Part shown: in pieces, positions 23,747 to 32,277 of the stretch
Layout of the letters: the number at the start of each line of letters is the position of its first letter
How positions within the stretch are numbered: position 1 is the stretch's first letter
NCBI RefSeq assembly: GCF_009795715.1
Contig: NZ_WTCR01000004.1
Span: 248,001-312,000, forward strand
From: Labilibaculum euxinicum
GTDB lineage: Bacteria > Bacteroidota > Bacteroidia > Bacteroidales > Marinifilaceae
Direction of reading: 5' to 3'
DNA: 64,000 nucleotides
The notes under the pieces: generated by a model
Seen by the model: only the letters and a program-made list of their open reading frames with translations
What the model was told of the DNA's origin: nothing
Databases searched by the model: none
Position numbers and translations under genes: made by a program

Positions 23747-24229
23747 ATGTCGAAACAGATAAAACAATTTTTACCAATAGCCTTAGATATAACAGATAAA
23801 AAAATCTTAATTATTGGAGGCGATGAAGATGCCTATAAAAAACTTAAAATATTACAACGGAGCACAAATCTAATTGAGGTGATTGCTCCTCAAATCATTA
23901 GCTGGATTAAAAATTCAGGTGTTGTTTATCACGAGAAACAATACAGCAAGGAAGTGCTAAAAGATTATTTTTTAATCTACAGCTGTGTTGAAGATCCTGC
24001 TTTTGTAAGACAATTAATGCGAGACACAAAAGAAGCCGGGGTATTACTAAATGTGCACGATCAACCAGATTTTTGTGAATTCGTTTCCCCCGCCATTTAC
24101 AAACATTCAAACATTAGTGTTGCTGTAAGTTCTAATGGTGAAGATGTTTACGAATCGATTCGCATGCGAAATCAACTGAAAGATTACTTTGAAAATTACC
24201 AGCTTCAAAAACAACTAATTGCTAACTAA
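23747..24229 (+). CDS. Precorrin-2 dehydrogenase/sirohydrochlorin ferrochelatase (CysG N-terminal domain, Met8-like)
   Basis: The 160-residue protein matches the N-terminal bifunctional half of CysG: FLPIALDITDKKILIIGGDEDAYKKLKIL (NAD-binding Rossmann loop), YSCVEDPAFVRQLMRDTKEAGVLLNVHDQPDFCEFVSPAIY, then VAVSSNGEDVYESIRMRNQLK. It oxidises precorrin-2 and inserts iron to give siroheme, the prosthetic group of the sulfite reductase encoded two genes on. The methyltransferase half of CysG is absent here and is supplied by the separate CobA gene at 27937. The glycine-rich loop is slightly unusual (GGDEDA). The gene lies between DUF2061 (11 nt) and cysJ (33 nt). Confidence 0.9.
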   Translation: MSKQIKQFLPIALDITDKKILIIGGDEDAYKKLKILQRSTNLIEVIAPQIISWIKNSGVVYHEKQYSKEVLKDYFLIYSCVEDPAFVRQLMRDTKEAGVLLNVHDQPDFCEFVSPAIYKHSNISVAVSSNGEDVYESIRMRNQLKDYFENYQLQKQLIAN

Positions 24230-24262
24230 TAGTGGCCTAACATTTTCTATAACTGAAAGAAC

Positions 24263-26038
24263 ATGGGAAAAGAATTTCAAATCAATCAAGAACAATTATC
24301 TCAGCTAAATAAGCTGATTCAAGATTTATCTGCCGAGCAATTGGTTTGGGTAAATGGATACCTATCGGGGATTATTAATGGAAAAAAGAATGCAATTGAT
24401 GTTCCGATAATTTCCGATCAAAAATCTTCCGAAAGTATCACTATTTTATTTGGCACGCATACCGGACACAGCAAGGAAATAGCTATGGATCTTCACGATA
24501 GAGTTTTAGCACTGGGCTTCGATGCGAAGATACAAGGCCTTGACTTTTACACGAAAAATGATTTAAAAAAGGAAAAATACCTTTTCCTGATCGTAAGTAC
24601 ACATGGTGAAGGTGAAGCTCCTATTCAGGCTGAAGATTTGTACGAATATGTGCACGGCAAAAGAGCACCAAAACTACCCGATACCAAATATGCAGTACTT
24701 GCTTTGGGTGACAAAACCTACAAGAAGTACTGCCAGACAGGAATTGATTTCGATCTAGCTTTTACAAAATTAGGTGCGCAGGCAATTTTGCCGGTTCAAA
24801 CCAGTGATGTTGCTTACGAAGAAGTCGCCGAACAATGGATCGAAAAAGTGACTGGTGAATTGAAGACCTTGGTGCCGGAAGTTATTGCTTCAACCCAATC
24901 TGCAAGCGCTTCTGTGCCAAAGAAGAAATTTAACCGCGCCAATCCATACTATGCCGAAGTTTTGGAAAAAGTGAGAATCACAACGACTGATTCTGAAAAA
25001 GAAATTTACCATGTTGAAATCTCATTAGAAAATTCAGGTATTGAATATACAGCGGGAGACAGCATTGGTATTTTGCCCAATAATCCTATTGATTTGGTGG
25101 ACTTGATAATTGACAAGTTGGAAGATGATCCGGAACGAATAGTTACAATTGATGAGAAAGAAATCAGTTTATTTCGGGCTTTGCAAAACAAGCTGGAGAT
25201 AACCGTTTTGAACCGCGAGGTTCTTGAAAAGTACAAGGCCATAACTCAGAATAAGGATCTTGAACTGTTATTGAATAATGAGGATGAGTTGGAAAACTAT
25301 CTTCACGGAGCTGATGCATATGACTTATTGGAAGATTACCCTGGAGAAATTACCAGCGATCAATTTTTATCTACTCTTCGGGTTTTATATGCACGCCTCT
25401 ACTCTATCTCTTCAGGTCCGAAAGCAAATCCTGAGGAAGTTCACATCACCATTGCTTCGGTAAGATACAATCGTAAAAAACGCGACAGAAACGGTGCATG
25501 TTCCTCTTACATCACCGATGAAATTAATGTAGGCGATCATTTGCCCATTTACATTGATAAAAATGAGTCGTTCCGTTTGCCGGATGATGAAAACAAACCT
25601 CTGATTATGGTTGGCGCAGGAACCGGCGTGGCTCCTTACCGAAGCTTTTTGCAAGAACGTGAACAAAATAAGACAAAAGGAAAAAGCTGGTTATTCTTTG
25701 GAAATCAACGGTTCAAAAAAGACTTTTTATATCAACTTGAGTGGCAGAAATTCCTTAAAAAAGGAATACTTCAAAAATTAGATGTTGCATTTTCAAGAGA
25801 TCAGGAAGAAAAAGCTTACGTGCAGCACCGACTGAAGGAAAATGGGAAAGAAATATTTCAATGGCTCGAAAACGGTGCTCATTTTTACATCTGCGGAGAC
25901 AAAAAATACATGGCCAAAGATGTTCAGACAAGCTTACTGGAAATCATTCAGAACGAAGGTGGAATAACTCCTAAAAAAGCAGAAGAATATCTAAAAAATC
26001 TGAAAAAAGAAAAGCGATTACTGCTCGATGTATATTAA
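24263..26038 (+). CDS. cysJ: Sulfite reductase flavoprotein (CysJ-like diflavin reductase)
   Basis: The 591-residue protein has an N-terminal helical tail containing LSAEQLVWVNGYLSG as in CysJ. A flavodoxin domain (about 55-200; ITILFGTHTGHSKEIA, VSTHGEGEAP, ALGDKTYKKYC) precedes the FAD/NADPH ferredoxin-reductase module: ARLYSISSGPKANPEEVHIT, GACSSYI, MVGAGTGVAPYRSFLQERE, WLFFGNQRFKKDFLYQLEW, FYICGDKKYMAKDV. It passes electrons from NADPH through FAD and FMN to the hemoprotein CysI encoded 81 nt downstream. All key motifs are intact, and the length is normal for the family (about 600). Confidence 0.95.
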   Translation: MGKEFQINQEQLSQLNKLIQDLSAEQLVWVNGYLSGIINGKKNAIDVPIISDQKSSESITILFGTHTGHSKEIAMDLHDRVLALGFDAKIQGLDFYTKNDLKKEKYLFLIVSTHGEGEAPIQAEDLYEYVHGKRAPKLPDTKYAVLALGDKTYKKYCQTGIDFDLAFTKLGAQAILPVQTSDVAYEEVAEQWIEKVTGELKTLVPEVIASTQSASASVPKKKFNRANPYYAEVLEKVRITTTDSEKEIYHVEISLENSGIEYTAGDSIGILPNNPIDLVDLIIDKLEDDPERIVTIDEKEISLFRALQNKLEITVLNREVLEKYKAITQNKDLELLLNNEDELENYLHGADAYDLLEDYPGEITSDQFLSTLRVLYARLYSISSGPKANPEEVHITIASVRYNRKKRDRNGACSSYITDEINVGDHLPIYIDKNESFRLPDDENKPLIMVGAGTGVAPYRSFLQEREQNKTKGKSWLFFGNQRFKKDFLYQLEWQKFLKKGILQKLDVAFSRDQEEKAYVQHRLKENGKEIFQWLENGAHFYICGDKKYMAKDVQTSLLEIIQNEGGITPKKAEEYLKNLKKEKRLLLDVY

Positions 26039-26119
26039 TCATTCTGAGTTAAAAATTATGAATTTTTACAACACAAAGCATCCAATTTCAATCTTACTCA
26101 ACTCATAATTAAAAAACCT

Positions 26120-27823
26120 ATGTCAGATAATATCAACTGGGCAGAATTGTCCGAAGTCGAAAAAATAAAAACCGAAAGCAACTATTTGCGCGGAACACTG
26201 GAGGCAAGTCTTGCCGATCCAATTACAGGAGCCATTGCTCTTGATGACAGACAAGTCTCTAAATTTCATGGCATTTACCAACAATTCGATCGGGATAACG
26301 AACGGGAAAGAAAGAAAACCAAACTGGAGCCAGATTACTCCTTTTTAATTCGGGTGAGAGTGCCTGGCGGTGTTGTAAATGCAAAGCAATGGCTGCAAAT
26401 CGATCAAATATCAGATGAATATGCCAACGGAACCATCAAATTAACCACCAGACAAGCATTTCAGTTTCATGGTGTTTTAAAAGGAAACCTAAAGCCAAGT
26501 ATCCAATCCATAAACAAGGCATTGCTCGATACCATTGCAGCCTGTGGTGATGTAAACCGAAATGTTATGGCTAGTCCTCATCCGTATGCATCCGAAGTTT
26601 TCGATCAGGTACAGAAATTGGCTGGCAAAGTGAGCGATCATTTAAGCCCAAGAACTCCGGCCTACTACGAAATCTGGCTAGACCAAAAGAAAGTGGCCGA
26701 AGGGAGTGCCGGCGAAGTAGAGCCTTTGTACGGACCCGTTTATCTGCCACGAAAGTTCAAAATTGGATTTACCACTCCTCCTTTTAACGATACAGATATT
26801 TTCACTCAGGATTTGGGATTTATTGCCATTGAAAACAATGGTGTTCTGGAAGGATTCAACATTGTTGTTGGCGGCGGAATGGGAACAACTTTTGGCGATG
26901 CGGAAACCTATCCCCGATTGGGAAATGTTCTGGGTTTTGCCTCGGCAGAGAACACTGTAGATGTTGCTGAAAAAATAGTGCTCTTGCAAAAGGAGTTGGG
27001 AAATAGAAAAGTGAGAAAGAATGCCCGTTTAAAATACACCATCGACAGAATTGGGGTTGATGCATTTAAAGAACTACTGAATGAGAAGCTTGGTTATTCA
27101 TTAGAGCCTGAAAAAAGCTATGCCTTAGTACGCAACGGCGATAAATTCGGATGGCAAAAAGCCAAAGATGGCCTTTGGTATTTGGGTCTTTTTATTGAAG
27201 GCGGAAGAGTGAAAGATGTTGATCAGATCAAAATAAAATCGGCATTGCAGGAAATTGCAAATTTTAATATTTCAGATTTCAGGTTAACGGGGAATCAAAA
27301 CCTGATTCTAGGCAAGATTGAGGAAGAAAACAAAGGTAAAATCAGTCAGATTCTGAAAAAACACCAGCTTTTGCCTCAGACAATTTCCGGGACAAGAGCC
27401 AACTCTATTGCCTGTGTTGCTCTAAACACATGTAGTCTGGCTTTTGCTGAAGCAGAAAGATATCTTCCTTTCTTGATCGATAAAATTGATGACAGCCTTC
27501 AGGAATTTGGCTTAACCAAGGATGAAATTGTGATTCGAATGACGGGTTGTGCCAATGGTTGTGGAAGACCTTACGTAGCCGAAATAGGCTTTATCGGAAA
27601 AGCTCCAGGAAGGTACAATTTCTATTTGGGTGGAAATTTTAAGGGAACACGCCTGAACAACCTGTATCGCGAAAATGTGAACGAGATAGAAATACTGAAT
27701 GAGCTTCGTCCGATTCTTAAAGATTATTCCGAAAACAGAACAAAAGGTGAAGAATTTGGTGATTTTGTGATCCGCAAACAATATGTTGCCGAAATTGTAA
27801 ATCCCAAGGATTTTAAGCATTAA
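26120..27823 (+). CDS. cysI: Sulfite reductase hemoprotein (CysI)
   Basis: The 567-residue siroheme and 4Fe-4S enzyme has two ferrodoxin-like/nitrite-sulfite reductase half-repeats. Siroheme-binding residues include LTTRQAFQFHG (about 108-118) and DVNRNVMASP (144-153). The cluster is ligated by C432/C438 (ACVALNTC, CX5C) and C477/C481 (GCANGC, CX3C), with the latter also bridging siroheme. It reduces sulfite to sulfide with six electrons from CysJ, and the sulfide feeds cysteine synthesis. Sulfate-activating genes (cysDNC, cysH) are not in the window. The 81-nt spacer after cysJ contains AT-rich, repeat-like sequence but no terminator. Confidence 0.96.
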   Translation: MSDNINWAELSEVEKIKTESNYLRGTLEASLADPITGAIALDDRQVSKFHGIYQQFDRDNERERKKTKLEPDYSFLIRVRVPGGVVNAKQWLQIDQISDEYANGTIKLTTRQAFQFHGVLKGNLKPSIQSINKALLDTIAACGDVNRNVMASPHPYASEVFDQVQKLAGKVSDHLSPRTPAYYEIWLDQKKVAEGSAGEVEPLYGPVYLPRKFKIGFTTPPFNDTDIFTQDLGFIAIENNGVLEGFNIVVGGGMGTTFGDAETYPRLGNVLGFASAENTVDVAEKIVLLQKELGNRKVRKNARLKYTIDRIGVDAFKELLNEKLGYSLEPEKSYALVRNGDKFGWQKAKDGLWYLGLFIEGGRVKDVDQIKIKSALQEIANFNISDFRLTGNQNLILGKIEEENKGKISQILKKHQLLPQTISGTRANSIACVALNTCSLAFAEAERYLPFLIDKIDDSLQEFGLTKDEIVIRMTGCANGCGRPYVAEIGFIGKAPGRYNFYLGGNFKGTRLNNLYRENVNEIEILNELRPILKDYSENRTKGEEFGDFVIRKQYVAEIVNPKDFKH

Positions 27824-27866
27824 ACATAGGAAAGTCAAAAGGTCTTGAAAGGTCGAAAGTCTAGAA

Positions 27867-27926
27867 ACCCCTAAATCCCCTGAAGGGGACTTTGAGAAGT
27901 CCTTTGTGTTCCCTTTGTGGTTAAAA
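27867..27926. repeat. Interspersed repeat fragments between cysI and cobA
   Basis: CCCCTAAATCCCCTGAAGGGG (about 27868-27888, last base overlapping) contains the palindrome CCCCTGAAGGGG. It is followed by GTCCTTTGTGTTCCCTTTGTGG and an A-rich stretch. Sequences of both types recur as short intergenic repeats in Bacteroidota genomes (general knowledge). The 113-nt spacer holds no gene and no true terminator. Confidence 0.5.
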
Positions 27927-27936
27927 ATATCATTAT

Positions 27937-28755
27937 ATGAAAAAAGGAAAAATATGGATTGTTGGTGCCGGACCCGGTGCTGCCGATCTGCTCACAATAA
28001 AAGCTTTACGAAGCATTCAGAATGCAGATGTAATTTTATACGATGCCTTAATTACCGATGAAGTTCGAGCTCTGTTTCCCAACAAAGCAATTCTTATTGA
28101 TGTAGGAAAGCGATCAGGCGACGGTAAAAACCCGGTCAGCAGACAAGAATATATTCACGATCAAATGCTGATGTATTACTTGCTGGGCAGTGAGGTAGTG
28201 AGATTGAAGTCGGGCGACCCAATGGTTTACGGCAGAGGGGTTGAGGAAATTCGTTTCCTGCTGGAAGCGGGTTTAGAGTTTGAACTGATTCCAGGAATCA
28301 GCGCTGCTATGGCCGCCTCCAGTGAGTTTTGGATTCCTCTTACTGAAAGAGGGAAATCATCGGGCATTCATTTTCATTCTGCCGTAAAAGTTGGTGGTGA
28401 AAAAAGTGCTTTAAACGAAATTATCAGGGAAATTGAGAACGACGATACCGTTGTAATCTATATGGGGCTTGAACATTTAAAAGACATGGCTGATGAGCTT
28501 CACAAAAAATTATCGAAGGAAACCAATATCAATGTAGTATCGAAGGTTAGCTATACAGACAGTGATGTAATAAGCGGAAACACAAAGTTTTTCAGCCAAA
28601 TAAAAAACAGCGGATTGCCGGCTTCTCCAGCAGTAATAGTGTTGGGAAATCACACTCAAATTCCTGGAAGCAGAGAAGTTAGTTTAAGAGGCAAAGCAGC
28701 CGTTTCGAGTAAAATTAAAAACTTTATCAGACAACCATTTTTAAACCTGTTTTAA
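27937..28755 (+). CDS. cobA: Uroporphyrinogen-III C-methyltransferase (CobA/SUMT)
   Basis: The 272-residue SAM-dependent tetrapyrrole methylase has the family signatures WIVGAGPGAADLLTIKALRSIQNADVILYD-type N-terminus (GxGxGD-like loop), LKSGDPMVYGRGVEEI (about 85-100), PGISAAMAA and VIYMGLEHL. It methylates uroporphyrinogen III at C2 and C7 to give precorrin-2, the substrate of the Met8-like enzyme four genes upstream. Together they make siroheme for CysI. It is the last gene of the operon, followed by a terminator at 28839-28873. The canonical uroporphyrinogen synthase (hemD) is not adjacent. Confidence 0.95.
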   Translation: MKKGKIWIVGAGPGAADLLTIKALRSIQNADVILYDALITDEVRALFPNKAILIDVGKRSGDGKNPVSRQEYIHDQMLMYYLLGSEVVRLKSGDPMVYGRGVEEIRFLLEAGLEFELIPGISAAMAASSEFWIPLTERGKSSGIHFHSAVKVGGEKSALNEIIREIENDDTVVIYMGLEHLKDMADELHKKLSKETNINVVSKVSYTDSDVISGNTKFFSQIKNSGLPASPAVIVLGNHTQIPGSREVSLRGKAAVSSKIKNFIRQPFLNLF

Positions 28756-28838
28756 AAATTCAGATGAATATGCAATGCAGAACAAATAGATTCTGTGCAA
28801 CACTCCACTCAATTTACTCGTCTTTTCTTCAAAATATC

Positions 28839-28873
28839 AAAAGCAGACTTTCTTATGAATTTCTGCTTTTTTT
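28839..28873 (+). terminator. Terminator of the sulfite-reduction/siroheme operon
   Basis: AAAAGCAGA (28839-28847) pairs with TCTGCTTTT (28862-28870) over a 14-nt loop and is followed by further T residues. It starts about 84 nt after the cobA stop. Confidence 0.75.
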
Positions 28874-28949
28874 ATTTAAGCTGTAACTTAATTCACGTTC
28901 ACGGCGTCTTATATACTGATTAACATTTTCACTTAAAACACAAATACCT

Positions 28950-29675
28950 ATGAAAAAAATTATCCAAAAGGCCTCCCTTCTAATTGTAGGTCTTACTTTT
29001 CTGCTTACAGGAAATACAAGTGCCCAATTTTGGGGCGAAAAAGGGAACGGTAATGTTCAAACACAAGATCGTGAAATTGGATCATTCTCTGCAATTTCGG
29101 CAAGTAGTGGATTGAACGTATATGTGACTCAGGGCGACAAAGAATCTTTACGTGTTGAAGCTGACGAAAATCTTATGGAATACATTATTACCCGTGTAAA
29201 AGGAAACGAACTGATTCTTAAAGTAGATGGTAATATCCGCAGGGCAACTAAAATGGATATTTACCTTACTCTGGTAAATGTTACCGAAATACACGTTTCA
29301 AGCGGAGCAGATTTCAAAACCAGAAACATGATAAACGCAGAGAAATTAGATATTTCGGTAAGCAGTGGTGCCGATGCCAAAATGGAATTAAATGCTAAAG
29401 AATTAAGCTGCAGTGTTAGCTCTGGTGCTGATGCCACACTAAGAGGAAAAGCTGATTTTTTTGCTGGTAAAGCAAGCAGTGGCAGCGATCTAAAAGCGAA
29501 AGAATTAATCGCAAAAGTTTGCAAGGCAAAAGCGTCCAGTGGTGGTGATGTTACTGTTTATGCAGAAGAAGAAATTGAAGCCAGCGCAAGTTCCGGTGGT
29601 GATGTCAACTACTACGGTAATCCTTCAAAAGTAAACGTAAGTGACTCGAGCGGTGGAGATGTTAATCGTCGTTAG
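28950..29675 (+). CDS. Secreted GIN-domain (DUF2807) beta-helix protein
   Basis: The 241-residue protein has a signal peptide (about 1-25, GLTFLLTGNTSAQ) followed by a DUF2807/GIN domain: REIGSFSAISASSGLNVYVTQGDKESLRVEADENLMEYI. The C-terminal half repeats a SSG(A/G/S)D motif about every 20 residues, eight times (SSGADFKT, SSGADAKM, SSGADATL, SSGSDLKA, SSGGDVTV, SSGGDVNY). This is consistent with a right-handed beta-helix. Members are common in Bacteroidota and thought to be surface or adhesin-like, without known ligand. It is monocistronic with its own terminator at 29682-29713. Confidence 0.9.
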   Translation: MKKIIQKASLLIVGLTFLLTGNTSAQFWGEKGNGNVQTQDREIGSFSAISASSGLNVYVTQGDKESLRVEADENLMEYIITRVKGNELILKVDGNIRRATKMDIYLTLVNVTEIHVSSGADFKTRNMINAEKLDISVSSGADAKMELNAKELSCSVSSGADATLRGKADFFAGKASSGSDLKAKELIAKVCKAKASSGGDVTVYAEEEIEASASSGGDVNYYGNPSKVNVSDSSGGDVNRR

Positions 29676-29681
29676 AGCAAC

Positions 29682-29713
29682 AAAGAGGCATTTCTTTTCG
29701 GAAATGCCTCTTT
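29682..29713 (+). terminator. Intrinsic terminator of the GIN-domain gene
   Basis: AAAGAGGCATTTC (29682-29694) pairs perfectly with GAAATGCCTCTTT (29701-29713) over TTTTCG. It starts 7 nt after the stop. Confidence 0.88.
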
Positions 29714-29731
29714 CAATTCTCACCTTTTTTT

Positions 29732-29810
29732 CTCTGTAATACTTTGTGTACTCTGTAGTCAAAATTTATTTTTATTTTTTCCACCACAGAGAGCACTGAG
29801 GGACACAGAG
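29732..29810. repeat. Imperfect inverted repeat between convergent genes
   Basis: CTCTGTAATACTTTGTGTAC plus CTCTGTAG (29732-29758) is imperfectly inverted against CACAGAGAGCACTGAGGGAC plus ACAGAG (29784-29810). About 27 nt per arm and an A/T-rich spacer fit a decayed small palindromic intergenic element. No coding capacity is seen between the GIN-domain and zinc-ribbon genes. Confidence 0.5.
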
Positions 29811-29819
29811 GTTTATGAA

Positions 29820-30056
29820 TTATTTCTTCTTTTTCTTCTCCTCTACCTGTTTCAGATAATCACCCAGACCTTCGAACGGCATGTAGGTTTTCGGAATGCC
29901 TAATTTTGCAGAAGGATCATTTGCCGATAAATCTACTTTCTTCCCACACTTTGGACAACTTACTGTATGATGATTTGTGATTTCTAAAATATTCACAATG
30001 ATTTCACCCTTGCAATGCGGGCAATCAACAATTACTTCCTGATCGTTAAACTCCAT
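29820..30056 (-). CDS. Small zinc-ribbon protein
   Basis: The 78-residue protein has a clear zinc ribbon, CPHC (about 12-15) and CPKC (about 34-37), within DCPHCKGEIIVNILEITNHHTVSCPKCGKKVDL. A flexible segment ends in a lysine run (VEEKKKKK). It probably binds nucleic acid or protein and has no catalytic domain. It lies 40 nt downstream of the tex gene on the same strand and may be co-transcribed with it. Confidence 0.8.
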   Translation of the reverse strand: MEFNDQEVIVDCPHCKGEIIVNILEITNHHTVSCPKCGKKVDLSANDPSAKLGIPKTYMPFEGLGDYLKQVEEKKKKK

Positions 30057-30096
30057 AATTTCTCGTTTTTCTGATTTTATAAAAATGGTAGAAAAT

Positions 30097-32226
30097 TTAC
30101 TGCTCGCAATCTTTCATTGATAATTGAATTCTTTTTCGGGCAACATCAACCTCGGTTACTTTCACGTTTACGTGCTGATGCAATTGAACCACATCGGCCG
30201 GGTTGGATACAAACCGGTTTGCCAGCTGCGAGATATGAACCAAACCATCCTGTTTCACGCCAACATCAACAAAGGCGCCAAAATTGGTGATATTGGTTAC
30301 AATTCCCGGCAACTCCATGCCCACTTTCAACTGCTCTACTTTATAAATTCCTTCTTTAAACTGGAATACCTTAATAATGGTTCGCGGATCGCGGCCCGGC
30401 TTTTCCAATTCCTCCATGATATCTTTCAGGGTAGGCAATCCAACCTCATCGCTAACATATTTATTCAAGTCGATTTGCTTTCGCAATTCCTGATCGGCAA
30501 TTAAATCGGCCACCGAACACTTTAGATCCTTCGCCATTTGTTTTACAATGCCATACGATTCGGGATGCACGGCTGAGTTATCCAATGGATTTTCAGAATT
30601 GGGAATGCGAAGAAAACCTGCGCATTGCTCGAACGCCTTTGCTCCCATTCGTTTCACTTTGGATATCTCTTTGCGGGTATTGAAAGCTCCGTTTTCGGCA
30701 CGGTAATCAACAATATTTTGAGCCAATTGCGGGCCCAAACCCGACACGTAGTTGAGCAAATGCTTACTGGCCGTGTTCAAATTAACACCCACCTTATTTA
30801 CACAAGACTCTACCACCTGATCGAGACTTTGCTGCAATAAACTCTGGTCTACATCGTGCTGATATTGTCCAACACCTATCGATTTGGCTTCAATTTTCAC
30901 CAACTCGGCCAATGGATCCATTAACCGGCGGCCAATGGAAACTGCACCACGCACGGTAACATCATATTCGGGAAACTCTTCGCGGGCTACTTTCGATGCG
31001 GAGTAAATAGACGCTCCGGCCTCGCTCACTACAAAAACCTGCACTTTTCGATCGTAATGAAGATTGGTTACAAAACGTTCTGTTTCTCTGCTGGCTGTTC
31101 CGTTACCAATAGCAATGGCCTGAATGTTATAAGTCTCGACCATGTTGGTCAGCTTTTTAGCCGCCATACTTCCCTGATTTTGCGGAGGATGCGGATAAAT
31201 AGTTTCGTTGTGCAGCAAATTTCCCTGCGCATCCAAACAAACCACTTTACATCCACTTCGGTAACCCGGATCTAAAGCCAAAACACGTTTTTGTCCCAGT
31301 GGAGATGATAGAAGCAACTGTCTTAGATTCTCTGAAAACACCCGAATGGCTTCTTTATCGGCAGCTTCTTTCGAAGCATTTGCAAATTCTGTTTCCAATG
31401 ATGATCCCAACAATCTTTTGTAGGCATCTTTTACTGCAAGTTCTACCTGCTGGGAAGCTGCAGTATTTCCTTTCACAAAAAGCCGGTTCAACCGATCCAA
31501 TACTTCTTCCTCATCGGGAGCAATGCTTACACGCAAAACTCCTTCGGCCTCGCCTCTTCGCAAAGCCAGTATTCTATGCGAGGCTACTTTTTTTAAAGGC
31601 TCTTCCGACTCAAAATAATCTTTGAATTTCTCTCCTTCTTCCTCTTTTCCTTTTACTACTTTAGAACGAATTACCGCCTGACGCTGAAATATGCTGCGAA
31701 CCGAATTTCTGGCCACCTCATTTTCGTTTACCCACTCGGCAATTATATCCCGTGCCCCCTGCAAAGCTTCATCGGTGTTTGGCACTTCATCCGTCAAAAA
31801 CTGCGATGCTCTGCTTTCCACATCACGTTCTTCCTGCTTCATTAAGATTTTTGCCAAGGGTTCCAGTCCCTTTTCCCTGGCCTTTACCGCCTTGGTTTTT
31901 CTCTTTTGCTTGTAGGGCAGGTACAAATCTTCCAACTGATTTAGCTCTCCACAAGCCATAATGCGTTGCCTCAACTCATCGGTGAGCTTATCCTGCTTCT
32001 CAATGGAATCAAGAATGCTTTCGCGACGTTTATCCAGCTCCGTTAAACGGGCAATTTCGTCTTTTATATTGCCAATCTGCACCTCATCCAAACTACCCGT
32101 CATCTCTTTTCTATAACGGGAAATAAATGGCAAAGTGGCACCTTCGCTCAATAGCTGCAAGGTATTTTCAACCTGAAAAGCCTGCAACTGCAAGCTTTTC
32201 TTTATATGATCTATGTATTTTTTCAT
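30097..32226 (-). CDS. tex: Tex-family S1 RNA-binding protein
   Basis: The 709-residue protein has the Tex layout: an N-terminal helical domain (LPFISRYRKEMTGSLDEVQI), a YqgF/RNase H-like central domain (VLALDPGYRSGCKVVCLD, IAIGNGTASRETERFV), tandem helix-hairpin-helix motifs (LNYVSGLGPQLAQNIVDYRAE) and a C-terminal S1 domain (GMELPGIVTNITNFGAFVDVGVKQDGLVHISQL). Tex proteins associate with RNA polymerase and influence transcription and RNA turnover (family knowledge). Length is slightly below the usual 770. The zinc-ribbon gene follows 40 nt downstream. Confidence 0.95.
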   Translation of the reverse strand: MKKYIDHIKKSLQLQAFQVENTLQLLSEGATLPFISRYRKEMTGSLDEVQIGNIKDEIARLTELDKRRESILDSIEKQDKLTDELRQRIMACGELNQLEDLYLPYKQKRKTKAVKAREKGLEPLAKILMKQEERDVESRASQFLTDEVPNTDEALQGARDIIAEWVNENEVARNSVRSIFQRQAVIRSKVVKGKEEEGEKFKDYFESEEPLKKVASHRILALRRGEAEGVLRVSIAPDEEEVLDRLNRLFVKGNTAASQQVELAVKDAYKRLLGSSLETEFANASKEAADKEAIRVFSENLRQLLLSSPLGQKRVLALDPGYRSGCKVVCLDAQGNLLHNETIYPHPPQNQGSMAAKKLTNMVETYNIQAIAIGNGTASRETERFVTNLHYDRKVQVFVVSEAGASIYSASKVAREEFPEYDVTVRGAVSIGRRLMDPLAELVKIEAKSIGVGQYQHDVDQSLLQQSLDQVVESCVNKVGVNLNTASKHLLNYVSGLGPQLAQNIVDYRAENGAFNTRKEISKVKRMGAKAFEQCAGFLRIPNSENPLDNSAVHPESYGIVKQMAKDLKCSVADLIADQELRKQIDLNKYVSDEVGLPTLKDIMEELEKPGRDPRTIIKVFQFKEGIYKVEQLKVGMELPGIVTNITNFGAFVDVGVKQDGLVHISQLANRFVSNPADVVQLHQHVNVKVTEVDVARKRIQLSMKDCEQ

Positions 32227-32277
32227 CTATTTTAGATATGAGATATTAGACCTGAGATTTGAGACCACTCCTGCCTG

